Of a DNA stretch of 64,000 bases, positions 11,328 to 22,564 are shown one piece after another (within the stretch, counting starts at the first letter, position 1; each line of letters starts with the position of its first letter). Origin of the DNA: Schistosoma haematobium (Eukaryota; Platyhelminthes; Trematoda; Strigeidida; Schistosomatidae). The DNA is taken from contig NC_067196.1 of assembly GCF_000699445.3 (NCBI RefSeq), positions 5,184,616 through 5,248,615 on the forward strand, read 5' to 3'. The notes beneath the pieces were generated by a model, which made no database searches, had not been told where the DNA came from, and saw nothing but the letters and a program-made list of their open reading frames with translations. A program made the translations under genes and the position numbers.

Positions 11328-12524
11328 CACTCTCTCCATTCTTGTCCAACTTTGTGGTCGACATACTTTTAGAGATAACACTTTCCTCGTCTAGATTTCC
11401 AGGGGTTGAACTTCTACCGGGAGGTTCACTTGTTGACTTAGAATGTGCTGATGACAGTTTTATTTGGTGAAGACGCTGACAAAATGCAGGGTCTTCTGAC
11501 CACTCTAAGCAACAATGCAAGCATGTTCGGGATGCGATTCTCCCCATCGAAATGAAAATATTGCTTCAGGATTGGGTTGCATTGACACCTGAACTAATGA
11601 TAGGGAGTGAAGTAATTGAGCGTGTCGACCGCTTCACTTATCTGGGAAGTCTCATCAGCCCTTGTGGTCTGGTGTGTGACGAAATCTCAGCACGGATACA
11701 GAAGGCTCGACTAGCTTCTGCCAAATTGCGTCATTTATGGCGTAGGCGAGATATCTATCTACCAACCAAAAAAAGTGTTTACTGCTCAGCAGTTCGTTCT
11801 GTCCTACTTTATAGCAGTGAAACATGGCCGGTAAGAGTAGAGGGTATTCGTAGGTTACTAGTATTCGATCAAAGGTGTCTTCGAAACATTGCTCGTATAT
11901 TCTGGGACCATCGAGTAAGTAACGCATTTGTTAGGAAACGGGTACTAGGTAAGGATAGCAAATCAATTGATGAAGTAGTGAAACTTCATCAGTTGAGATG
12001 ACTGGGACACGTGTTACGTATGCCCAACCACCGACTGCCTCGATGTGGGATGTTCAGTGGTATAGGAATAGGTTGGAAGAAAGATAGGGGCGGCCAGACC
12101 AAAACATGGCACAAATCCATGAAGTCACTGACAAGTGGACTGAGCCATGTTGGTAGGTATAGACTACCTGGTTGGGGACCACGAGATGATAGCAACCGAT
12201 GGTTAGAGACCCTGAATGACATGGCTCAAAATCGTTTGCAATGGCGCACGTGCATCCACTCTTTGTGTTCTCCCAAATTCTAATCTTCTGAATTCTTCAT
12301 GTCCTTTTTTTCCTCTTTCCAAATTTATTTCACTGGATTATACTCTTTAAATAACATCTCTAAACCCTAATCTTCCCGATTACTGCTTATACTCTTGCTA
12401 CCTCTACCACTATGGGATTTGAATCGACCACTGCATCTCTGTGCTAAGGTGGTGTGGCAACTCGAACTGATGTACGTACGTACGAAGTTCTACGTTGTTA
12501 CTGACTGACTGACTGAAGTGCGGA
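11328..12524 (+). mobile_element. LA non-LTR retrotransposon, 5'-truncated, inserted into LC
   Basis: Plus-strand LA from the conserved LSPFL segment just before the RT active site to the 3' terminus. The 5' end joins LC within the codons after LAINVRR. The 3' end is a (TGAC)n microsatellite, GACTGACTGACTGAA, which also ends the copies at 61221 and 37535. The RT active site, YADD in LA at 61727-62467, is damaged here (a frameshift near 11465, CADDSFIW). Downstream, one frame is open from 11552 to 12001 (149 codons) and, after one TGA, to 12283. Confidence 0.8.
11552..12283 (+). pseudogene. LA reverse transcriptase C-terminal region, TGA-interrupted
   Basis: This frame encodes the post-palm part of LA: TYLGSLISPCGLVCDEIS, the KARLASAKLRHLWRRRD block, VRSVLLYSSETWPVR, VFDQRCLRNIARI, and after the TGA at 11999-12001 the C-terminal LGHVLRMPNHRLPR block through SLCSPKF and a stop. 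The TGA replaces a Trp codon (TGG in the copy at 1-1515). Otherwise the frame stays open for 90 codons beyond it. The upstream polymerase domain is truncated, so the protein could not be functional alone. Confidence 0.65.
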
Positions 12525-13960
12525 TTGCGTGACTTGGGCATTATCACACAGTGAGACAATATCATCCTCATACTCAATGTCGAGAAGTCTTTCTCCAGGC
12601 AACAGATCCACACCATTCCAGGTAGTTACCAGATGCAGATGCTGCTCCCATCTCATTAGCACTCTCCGACCACCAGGCTTCTCGGTCCTTAGGCAAGCTT
12701 TGCCCGACTTCATTAAGTTACAGTCCTCATTTCTGGTCAAACTCACGGTCACCCGGAGTAGACCGACGGGCTTCGATGAGTTGTAAGGAGCCTGAAGAAA
12801 CCCAGTGTTTATAAGCGGGACGTTTCGCGAAGCCGTGAGCGGCTTTACTCGCCATTTTCATGGCGTCGTGAATTTGCAACCAATGCTCATCTATACTTTT
12901 CGGTGGAATGGTAGCTAGCCTAGAAGCTAGCTCGGTTCGATACTTACTTGCAACAGAAGTTGCAACCAATTCGCTGACATCGATCCTTTGGTGACGATCA
13001 CTTCATTCGCCACTGAAAAGTAAAGTAAGATTGGCGCAGACCAGGGCATGATCAGAATTCAGATAGGTACTTCAAAAGGAGCGGCAGTCTTGTACACAAC
13101 CACGCCAGCGGTAGCTGATCGCGATGTGATCAATCTGAGTCTAGGCTTGAGATGCAGAGGGAGGACACCAGGTGGCACATCGGCGATGACTGTGCCGAAA
13201 GCTAGTGCTAGCCAGAAACAGGTTGTGGTCTGTGCTTAGTTGCAGCAGACGGTCCCCGTTATCTGTCCTGCGACCAACAAGTCCCCATCGGCCACTTAAA
13301 CGATTCTCATCTGTGCCTAGACGCCCGACCTGAGCGTTCAAGTCTCCGGCTGGTACTACAATATCTGTCGAACGCACTTTCTGGGGAAGAACAGATAACT
13401 GGTGGTAGAATTCATCCTTGATTGCATCCAGGCTGCAATCTGTCGGGCATAGGCGAAAATGACGAAAAGACATCGTTTCTCATGCCGGTTTCTTCTCACT
13501 TTGATGGAACTTTCTAATCTAACAGCACATAACCGACCGTTAATGGGAATCCAATCGATTAGTGCTGCCTCAGCTCTAGCGCTTAGTGCGACATCAACAT
13601 CAGCAAAACCAGACGACGCCACAGGGTCCCCGGATAAACGCACGTAAAACAAGCGTTTTGAAGCGACAGATGGAGAGCAAAATTGTAGTACTTCACCAGT
13701 CTTGAATACGAGTCTTGGATAGACAACAAACGTTGATATTACGACTTTCCAAAGACATAGCCAGCCCTATATGTTGTCCGATCGGCATTAGTGTGCGAAT
13801 GTTGAAGGCAGCCAGTTTGAATGATGTACGTGTTTTCAGAAAAACTGTTTCAGTATTCGTGTTCGGTGGTAGCATTCAATTTTCGACCAGTCAGTGACTC
13901 GAGATCGTTTAGATAGAAAAGAGTTTCCACCAAGGGCGAGCTGCTGTATAAGTTGAAAAA
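12525..13960 (-). mobile_element. LC non-LTR retrotransposon, 5' part with APE endonuclease
   Basis: Read on the minus strand from about 13900: a start region (MLPPNTNTETVF), then the AP-endonuclease fold with FKLAAFNIRTLM, the catalytic block GDLNAQVGRLG (13330-13295) and NSDHALVC (about 13055-13030), then a linker (EHWLQIHDAMKMAS), and a jump to WNGVDLLPGERLLDIEYEDDIVSL near the RT active site. Most of the RT N-terminal half is missing, so the copy has an internal deletion as well as frameshifts. The second segment is at 10620-11327. Confidence 0.75.
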
Positions 13961-14027
13961 TAAGGATACATAAAGTGGGAATGAAAGAGTGAATAGAATT
14001 TTCAGTAAATATCGTCATTTTCATTTT

Positions 14028-14423
14028 ATTTGTGTGTGGGCTGGGATACTGACCGGGTGCCCTGATCGAAGCGGGTGATTTTCTTAGGCCACATCCCGAG
14101 CCTTTGACCTGAAGGTCTGACCCAGAAGACAGTGGAGCATTGTGAGGAGATGCAGTCCCATGGTAGCCGGTGACTAACAATTGGTTCATACGCCATTTGT
14201 TCCCTCAGAGTACTGGAGCCCATGTGCACCATTGGTTTGGGATCCGGTTAAATCGCCGGACATTCGCTTTTCGTCCTCTCAATTTGGTAAAAAACACCGC
14301 CGCCACGAGAAGGCAGTGAGTAGGACTTCCCTGGCAGAGGCTGTATACGCGTAGCCGTGTGAGAGCATTTCGAGAAGGGAGAGCCCTCCCCGCTCTTGGC
14401 CATACCAGGGCATTTGGGGGCCA
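14028..14423 (-). mobile_element. D element joined to the 3' side of LA
   Basis: The 5' end (ATGGCCCCCAAATGCCC on the minus strand) is fused directly to LA at codons for HLW, giving an open frame that crosses the junction (14450-14205). Its 3' end stops at ACACACAAAT without the usual (AAAT)n tail, next to the 5' region of LC. The family landmarks CCATGGGACTGCATCTCC and GGACGAAAAGCGAATGTCC are present. Confidence 0.75.
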
Positions 14424-15845
14424 TAGGTGACGTAAGTTGGCAAAAACCAAACGAGCTTTTTAAATCCGCGCAGAGATTTCGTCAGACATCAACCCATTAG
14501 TGCTAATCAGACTTCAAAGATAAGTGAAGCTGTCAACGCGTTCGACTAATTCACTCCCTATCCTTAGTTCAGGTGTTGACGCAGGCCAGTCCTGAAGCAA
14601 CATCTTGCATTTTGAGGGGGAGAATCGCATCCCAAACATCCTGGCATTGTTTCTCAGTGCTACCAAAAGACTGCATTTATTCAGCGTCTTCACTAAATAG
14701 GACTATACCACCTGCGTATTCTAAGTCGATAAGTGGACCTCATGCAAAGAGATTAATTCCTGAAATTTCAGTTGACGAGAATGTTATTTCCAGCAATAGG
14801 TCTATGATGAAATTAAACGGAAGTGGAGAAAGTGGACAGCCTTGTCGGACACTACTTGAGGTTGCGAAATCAGATGATAGTTCGCCATAAGCTCTGACTC
14901 GATTAGTAGTGTTCGAGTAAAAAGCCTTCATAAAGTTTATGCACTTTCGAGGTACACCTTTCAATGACAAACACTGCTACAGAACCTCTTGATCTACAGA
15001 GTCAAATGCTGTTTTTAAGCCAAGAAAGACCACCATTATCGGACGCCAATAAGCATGCCTGTGTTCTAAGATCTGACGAATAATGAAAATGTGGTCGATC
15101 CAGCCACGATCAGGTCTGAAGCCAACCTGATTTTCTCGTGTCTGCAGGTCATGAGTCTTTGTTAGGTGTTAGCGGGACATAGACTGGATTAAAGCATGCT
15201 CAATGCATGATTGCTTTGGTGCACGCTGATTGGCTAATTCTTATCCAATCAGCACTAGTCGATAGTTGGAGAATACTCTGGAATCTTCTTATGTAAAAAC
15301 TATAAATATACTGACGTTTTTCCTATTGCGCTTCTGGCTTGCATCTTGCTTCCATCTAACCTTGTTATTTGGAATATAATCTCTTTCCTGTTCAACCGTG
15401 TTCTGATTTGGGGTCTTGTCGAGTGAATCGGTGTCCAAGAATACTAAGCAATAGGAATAACTGGGTCATAACCGTAAGAAAGAGAGTTATAACATTAGGC
15501 ATCCGATACTTTTTGAGGCCAGAATTTTAGATGCTATATTAATCAAACTAATCCCTCTATGGTTATCATAAGATGATTTCGACCCCCCTCTTATATATTA
15601 GGACAATCAGTGATTGTGACCAGTCAGATGGGATTACATTCAGTTCCCAGATTACAGCTAAAATATTAATCAACCTAATCGCCATAACTCGACTACCATA
15701 CTTAAAGACCTCTGGAGCCAATCCATTTGCAACAGCTGCCCTTCCTCGTTTCAGATTAGCCATAACTTTTTGAGCTTCAATTAGAGCCGGGGCTACTTCA
15801 ATGTTTCATTCAGGATGTTTGGGAGTGGTCGGTAGTTGTAGAGTA
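14424..15845 (-). mobile_element. LA non-LTR retrotransposon, internal segment split by a solo LTR
   Basis: Minus-strand LA from the RT N-terminal region (LKRGRAAVANGLAPEVFKYG, 15763-15690) through the VRQGCPLSP-type block (14790) to the segment before HLW at 14424. It ends there, fused to D. It carries stops and frameshifts throughout. A 328-bp LTR sits at 15167-15494 with LA sequence continuing on both sides. Confidence 0.75.
15162..15499. mobile_element. Solo LTR (328 bp, 15167-15494) with 5-bp target duplication
   Basis: The insertion starts TGTTAGCGGGAC and ends GTTATAACA, the TG...CA ends of an LTR. TTAGG is duplicated on both sides (15162-15166, 15495-15499). Inside are a CCAAT-box dyad (CTGATTGG and CCAATCAG around 15226-15252) and TATAAATA at 15301-15308, a credible pol II promoter. 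No internal retrotransposon sequence remains, so it probably arose by LTR-LTR recombination. The size is compatible with the schistosome gypsy-type element Boudicca as I recall it, but this is not verified. Confidence 0.75.
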
Positions 15846-15878
15846 GCTGAAGGCTAGCTGAACTGCTCCTATAAAAGA

Positions 15879-15911
15879 GGACTCTCCCCACCCTCGGCCG
15901 TACCAGGGCAG
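15879..15911 (-). mobile_element. D element 5'-end fragment
   Basis: On the minus strand CTGCCCTGGTACGGCCGAG through GGGGAGAGTCC, the first 30-odd bases of D. It lies between a U6 snRNA copy (upstream in the same orientation) and the LA segment. Confidence 0.6.
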
Positions 15912-15918
15912 TTGCGAG

Positions 15919-16020
15919 CAGAAATATGGAACGCTTTGCGATTTTGCGTATCATCCTTGCACAGGAGCCATGCTAATCTCCTCTGTATCGTTCCAATTTT
16001 AGTATACGTACTGCCGAAAC
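15919..16020 (-). pseudogene. U6 spliceosomal snRNA retrocopy/pseudogene
   Basis: The minus strand matches U6 over about 100 nt: TTCGGCAG near the 5' end, TACTAAAATTGGAACGATAC, GATTAGCATGG with the AGC triad, AAGGATGA and the 3' stem GCGTTCCATATTT. Three points argue against a working gene. The ACAGAGA box reads ACAGAGG. The first bases (GTGCTC-type hairpin) are replaced. Only three Ts follow the 3' end, where pol III needs four or more. No TATA box stands about 25 bp upstream. The copy is joined 3' to D sequence, as in retroposed U6 chimeras. Confidence 0.8.
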
Positions 16021-17424
16021 TATTACATTGGATAAATTTATCTTGAAAATATTTGTTGTTAACGTATTTTATTTAGTCAGAAAATTCAGTCACAGGTTGT
16101 AGAAATTTCGATAACGTTTATTAACACTTAAATAATATCAACAGAATAACAGTATCATTAGGTGTTTCTGGACTAGGTCAAGTGGAGAGTATTGATATTT
16201 TGAAGGGTTGCTTATTTATCCATTTTTCTGTGAGATGTGTACATAGACGCTCCAGTGTAGAAGAAATGATTAAGGAAGTCATTTGTGTTGCATCTTATGT
16301 GTGAGGCGACCTCACTAGCTAATGGCATAAGTTAATAATAAACGTACTTAGGCAGCTTATGAAATTCGTTGCTATAGTAATTATGTGCCAAACCAATTAC
16401 CTTCCCTAAAAGTTTGATAGCCACTAGATATCACTTTTTGAAGGGATTAATAGCAGAAACGTTACATGAACAGCCAAAACAAACTGTTATAACAAATGCA
16501 ACTAATACTAGGCGGAGAAGAGGCATGAAGGGCTTTTGTCAAACATCAATCATTATGTATAACACGCGGACAGTTCTACATATAGCACTGACTTGAGGTT
16601 TAAAAAGTAATTATTGCTGCCAAAAATTTTCATGATGTTTTCCAGTATCTGAGAGCCTTATATTTTATTGCACATAAAATTCGTTTTTTTGGTAGTACTA
16701 ATAGGGAATTATGAAAAACATTAACTACGAGTACCAACGTAAATTATCACTTATGTGACGTAATGAAGACTATGTTCCTTTTACCGGACAACGCATTTTC
16801 CATTAATGTTGTTCAAAATATACTGAGGTTAAGAGGGTAACTACGCTTCAAGAACGATTCCGATAGGTTTTACTGAACAAACGTCAGTGAGTTCTTCGGA
16901 AAACAGAGAACAATCAAAACACTTACACTTCAGAAACTGGCTTTATAAAATATTTAGGTATTCCAACTTAATGGTTAGTTACTAGACAAACATACACTAA
17001 GATGGTTTGAAACAACATCTGTATCACATTATACTGGACAGGAATGCTCATATCAGTTGAATAAACCATACACGAGGGTGCGGAGTACAACTTTCTGATG
17101 TTGAACAAAAAGAATAACGATTATGTTTTTGATATCTGATTCACCTATGGTGCTTTCTTACTAACAAGCGTACTTACCGAGGAAAAAACGAGGGTTGCTA
17201 CTTGTTGTAATATAATAATGAACCGTTGTATTTGTATACCCACCTGTTTGCATATCTACAACCAATATTAATTAGTAACAGGTACATCGAAAACTATTTT
17301 CTTAATCAAAACGAACCCAAACAAGCTAAATTTATTTTCACCGAATTTTAGTTTCATGATGATCAGAATAAGTAACATAACCTTGGCTAAGAAATAAGGC
17401 CCCATGTGGTCACTAGATTTGATT
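16021..17424. other. No gene or repeat recognised
   Basis: AT-rich sequence with only short frames; nothing on either strand resembles a known protein or another repeat in the window. Confidence 0.4.
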
Positions 17425-17964
17425 AGAATGACATATGCCCCCAAATGCCCTAGTACGGCCGAGAGTGGGGAGAGTCCGCACTCCCTCTCAAAATGCTCTC
17501 ACATGGCCACGCGTATATAGCCTCTACCAGGGAAATCCTACTCACTGCCTTCTCGTGGTGGGGGTGTTGTTTGCGAAATTGAGAGGACGAAAAGCGAATG
17601 TATGGCGCTTTGACTGGGTTGGTGGACATGGAGAGTCTACCTAGGGGAGTTGGAAAACCACAATTCCAAACCAATGGTGCACATGGGCTCCGTTATCCTG
17701 AAGGAACGAATGGCGTATGAACCAATTGTCGGTCACCGGCCTCCATGGGACTGCATCTCCTTACGATGCTCCACTACCTTGTGGATCAGACATTCAGGTC
17801 GAAGGCTCCGGGTCTGGCCCCCTAATAAAACCACCTGCTTCAGTTCGGGCACCCGGGCAGTATCACAGCCCTCACGAAGCGAATGAGATTTGTGTGGCGC
17901 ATATGTATTTGGTGCCTCCTTGCACCAATATCTATGTGTTAAAATAAATAAAAGAATGACATAT
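17425..17964 (+). mobile_element. D element, near-complete copy with 12-bp target duplication
   Basis: The reference copy of family D. AGAATGACATAT flanks it at 17425-17436 and 17953-17964, leaving an element of about 516 bp that starts GCCCCCAAATGCCC and ends in an AAAATAAATAAA tail. This is the signature of LINE-driven retroposition. An A-box-like CGGCCGAGAGTGG lies near the start, but I see no matching B box. Two overlapping frames (17650-17886, 17717-17947) recur almost unchanged in the copy at 27486-28512. Confidence 0.88.
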
Positions 17965-19924
17965 ACACACATAAATAACACTAAACACTTCACATCGAAC
18001 AACTCAGACTGGCGATGTAAATTCAAAGTCAATATTTGGACGCTGTCAGAAAACATTTTGACGTGTGTTTATTCTCAACTTTACTTGTCTTTAAGAGTTT
18101 GGGTGGTTTCCATGAAAAATCTCGAACCTCAGTGTTACTTTAATTTACTCAATTTTAATAGTCGACGTGGTTGAGACCGTTAAACTTTTCACGTAGTTCG
18201 GTCTATATCAAATTATTATTGTGATAGAGGTAGTTATTGAGAATATGTTGGCTAGGAATCAAAGATTAGATTCTTACTGCTTGAGGCTTATGTTAAAAGA
18301 GCTAGTGAAGGTCCTGGACAACTTGGTCAAACAACTTAGCACATAAAAACCGTTAGAAGCTTATTGTTAGTAACACCCCAGGTAGTTAAATTGCATAATA
18401 TATAACTCTTGTGTAAAAGCTCCAGCCTTACCATACATTTAACAATCAATGAGTAAACTACTTGTCGACCGAACATAAGTTGACGAGTGGTCTAGCATCT
18501 TGACCAACGACAAGCATTCAACAAATATTAGTAAACATAACAATTAAAACGGATAACTGATGTTTTGTTGACACTCCGAATTATATCCATTTAGAGCGCA
18601 AGAATGCTTCCCCTTCCTAATCTCCATATTTTGGGGGAAAATGTCCGTTCTTGGGAAAACTTGGGGAAGCCGCAATATCGGACTTCATGAAGAGGGAACA
18701 AAAACCTCAAAACTTCCCGGGTCTGGGCAGATTCCTCAAAATTTCTGAACAAATCTTGGATTTTCCCCGATATTTCCTCGAAATCTTGTAACAACAGGGT
18801 TTTCCTCAGAATTTCCCAAAAATAGGAAGATTGGGCCGAACGGCCGCCTAATAATGAAAACAGTGTAAGTTTAGTACGAATCCAAACTAGGCTCGGTCCC
18901 TTGAGATATTATTAAGTGACTAATAGTTCTTGATAAAGGTCTAATGTATACAACACTCGAAGTTAAACGCGTTATAACTCTCCTTGTTTAGACAAAGACC
19001 TTATTTGACAACACGAGAAACGAAACATTTCCGCTCAACGGACTTTTAAGAACTTACCGCTGGTCCCAGAGTCAACAGTTTTATTATCAAGTTTAAGAGC
19101 ACTTAGCATATCTAGAAAGTACCACAGACAGCACTTACGCGTCAGTCGTAACGCAACGACGCGAATGCCACACCTTAAAGCAATCATCCAATATCCAATA
19201 TCTTCATGACAAGCTTGCATAAACTATTTGATTACTTTGCTATCTCTTCTCGTAGTTTCGGTACGGTTTCAGGTCTGTGGCAATGTCAAATGTGCTATAA
19301 TTCACTCACTCGACTGTGTTAGTTCTAGTCCTTTTCATAATAGTCATTTGTGGATTTGTACATCTCGTATTTCGAGTGTGTTTGTCTGAAGATAGTAAAG
19401 TTTCTGGATGCTAGCAGCCATCTCATTACCAGGCAGGGGGTCGTTTGGTTAGTTGCAACGTGAAAAATAATTGGGAAATAATTAGTATGTTAACAGATTA
19501 TCGTCTCAAGAAGTGAATAAATCAGTGTTTATTAATTAGTAATTCAGAACGCTTGGGTAGTCTGGTGTAAGAATAAAAAGGCGACAGAGATGTTAAGAAG
19601 CAGGATAGGAATAAGTCGACAGTATATCATAGTAATAACAATTGTTGATTAGTTACAAGGCATGCATCAGACGCAGTTGATCCAAGAGGGAGACGATAAT
19701 CCATGAGTATGTGTTTGTCACGTCTCCTCTTGAAGTCATTCAGTAAGCAACAGTCCTGGATAGAACACGCCAATTCATATCCTCACAGAAAGGGGAGCTG
19801 TATTTGGTTTTGTTGGATCTTCTATTAGTCTGAGCTGGTGTCCATACTCCCTGTGGTTAATCACCATAAATAGCACTCCGCATGTAGCTCTCTTAGAGTT
19901 ACTGCCGAGCCAAAGCCCAGGTAA
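17965..19924. other. No gene recognised; odd G/C-run patch at 18590-18850
   Basis: Mostly ordinary AT-rich sequence. Between 18590 and 18850 runs of GGGG/CCCC alternate with AAAA/TTTT (for example TTTTGGGGGAAAATG), unlike its surroundings. The minus strand there is open for 67 codons with a glutamate-rich start (MLQDFEEISGKIQDLFRNF). I do not recognise it. Confidence 0.35.
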
Positions 19925-21570
19925 AGAAGGAGGATTGGGAATAGGGTTTGCGACCCCATCCCGTATAGAGTGCTTTTATGAACTATTGAATAGACCAGCT
20001 TCATTGAATCGACCGAACATTGAAACGACACACACAGACCTTCTTATAGATGTCAATCCACCAACAACCGAAAAAATTAGGATGGCCATCAGACAAATCA
20101 AGAGCGCGAAAGCAGCAGGACCCGACAACATACCAGCTGAAGCACTGAAGTCAGACGTCGAAGTAACCACAAACATACTTCATCTTTTATTCAAGAAGAT
20201 TTGTGAGGAGGAAAAAGTGGCGATGGACTGGAAAGAAGGACAACTCATCAAGATTGCAAGGAAAGATCTGAGCAAATGTGAAAACTAAACTACAGAGGCA
20301 TTACACTACTGTCAGTACCACGAAAAGTTTACAACAGATTGTTGATTAACTGGATGAGAGATTCAGTAGATTCTCAGCTATGAGATCAACAGACTGGATT
20401 CCTTAAGGATCGGTCGTCTACAAACCAAATTGTAACACTACGGATCATTGTTGAACAGTCAGTTGAGTGGAAGTCGTCACTATACATCAACTTCCTTGAC
20501 TATGAGAAGGCGTTTGACAGTGTGGACAAGCGAATCTTATAGAAACTTCTTCGACACTATGGTATACCTGAGATCGTCAACACCACGCAGGACTCATACG
20601 ACGGACTACAGTGCAAAGTAGTGCACGGAAGACAGCCGACAGACCCGTTCCAAGTGAAGACCGGAGTCGGACAAGTCTGATTACTCTCTCGCCTCCTCTT
20701 TCTACTGGTGGTTGACTGAATTATGAAGACCTCGACATCTGAGGGAAAATACGGCATACAATAGACAGCTCAGAATCAATTAGACGATTTGGACTTCGCA
20801 GATGACCTGGCCCTTCTATCGCATACACATGAACAAATGCAGATAATGACAGCCAGTGTAGCAGCAGCGTCCGCATCAGTAGGCCTCGACATACGTAAAG
20901 AAAAAGGTAACATCCTCAGATACAACACGGAGAACGTCAACACAACCACACTTGATGGAGAAACTCTGGAAGCTGTGGAATCTTTCACGTACCTGGGAAC
21001 AAGGAGGTTCAGATGCAAAAGTAAGGGCGACGATTAGCAAAGCAAGGGCCGCATTCCTACAAATGAAGAACAGGTGGAAGTCAAAACAACTTTCAACCAA
21101 TATCAAAGTCAGAATGTTCAATACGAACGTCATGACAGTCCTACTGTACGGTGCTGAAACTTGGAGGACTACCACAACCGTCATCAAGAAGGTATAAGTA
21201 CTTATAAACAGTTGTCTGCTGAAGACACTCGACATCCGTTGACCGAATACCATCAGCAACAACATACTGTGGGAGAGAACAAACCAGGTTCCAGATGAAG
21301 AGGAAATTAGGACAAGACTCTGAAAATGGATAGGAAATACATTACGGAAATCACCAAACTGCACCACGAGGCAAGGCCTAACTTGGAATCCTGAATGGAA
21401 AAAGAGAAGAGGAAGGCCAAAGAACACACTGTATAGTGAAATAGAAGCAGATAAGTAAAGAATAAATAACAACTGGAAAAAGCTGGAAAGGATTGCCCAG
21501 GACAGTGTTGGATGGAGATTACTGGTGGGTGGCCTATGCTCCTCCACAAGGAGTAACAGGAGTAAGCAAG
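19925..21570 (+). mobile_element. LB non-LTR retrotransposon, RT through 3' end, defective
   Basis: Encodes in order: the segment before the RT (FYELLNRPASLNRPN), RT fingers (KAAGPDNIPAEALK, about 20110-20150), NYRGITLLSVP, YINFLDYEKAFDSVD, the catalytic FADDLALL (20792-20815), TYLGT, VLLYGAETWR (21148-21177), and the C-terminal WIGN-like block ending at [13 protein letters not shown]. The frame is broken by a stop at about 20286, further stops (20382, 20539, 20679, 20718) and a shift near 21000. The copy is 5'-truncated, lacking the endonuclease, and cannot be active. Confidence 0.8.
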
Positions 21571-22564
21571 CATTCTGAGGAGATTACTAAGAACACATCT
21601 TCTTAGAAGACACAGATTGTATGTATCCCATGTAGACAAGTATTGGTAACGTCACATTTCTATCAGTTGAATTTTAACCTCTATATCAATTACCCATTTC
21701 TTTGATTCTGTGAGGCCCTTTCGAAGCCCAAATGGATCCCTAAAGTTTCAAGTGAACCTCCATATATTGACATCGTCAGTGTATATATGATGTCAGTATA
21801 CTAATTAGTCTGGAGGTTACTAGTGAAAATCAGTAGGGAAATGGTTCTTTGTGAGTATCTCGCAGTTGTGACTCTTCATTTCGTCAGATTTCCATGTATC
21901 CAGTTCTCTGGTGAATTTCGAAGCCAGGTTAGGAGGGGATAGATGAAACCCATCTTTAAAACCCTCTCTATGGAGAGTATTTGCGGTGCTGTGTCGGAGG
22001 CTCTAGCAGGTTCAAGAAATAATACATCGACCGGTATGTTCAAATCCTAGATGTTTACCAAGTTTTCCCATGGTATAAAGACATGTAACGTACAGGACCC
22101 CCTTTTCCAAATCCGTGTGGGACTTCATGAAGAACATTTCTTATCAATGTAATGTGACTCTTTTGTATCAGTTTGTGTCTTTCTTATCTCCTCCACTAAA
22201 GATTGGATGAAGTACCGCACTTATATTCCTTTTGAATGTTCTGTAACTCTGGGGAATCCCTGAACAGGTCACATGCCGATTTTCTGATGGCTTTTGAGTA
22301 CTATTTCAAGGTTAGAGAGCAGATGTTGCCACATCGTGGTGACCTTGTAACTGCTTAGGTTGGTTGGTCAAGAGTTCACCTCAAACAACTAAGCATGTGT
22401 CAAAACAGTATAGTTCAAGTATTCATTCACTTCCTTATTTTGTATAGGTGTTATATTTCTTATTATCTTATATTGAATGTTGAGAGTCTTTGTTCGTCTG
22501 AACAAATAATCTGAATAAAGACCTATTCACTACTTGTCTGGTCTCTTCTATCAATAGCACGAGG
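21571..22564. other. No gene or repeat recognised
   Basis: The sequence carries no long frame. The GC-richer part at 21900-22330 may be an old repeat, but no second copy is present here. Confidence 0.35.

Noticed and set aside
15919..16020. Functional U6 snRNA gene
   Set aside because: Altered ACAGAGA box, missing 5' hairpin bases, no T4 terminator and no upstream TATA box; it is treated as a retrocopy.
17580..17615. GAGAGGACGAAAAGCGAATGT in D, resembling the GGAC-GAAA half of a hammerhead
   Set aside because: No CUGANGA element or second stem II strand stands upstream, and other D copies do not preserve the pairings; it is a chance likeness.
20876..21547. 223-codon minus-strand frame with many hydrophobic residues
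   Set aside because: It is the exact antisense of the LB reverse transcriptase and C-terminal region; the real homology (FADDLALL, VLLYGAETW) is on the plus strand.
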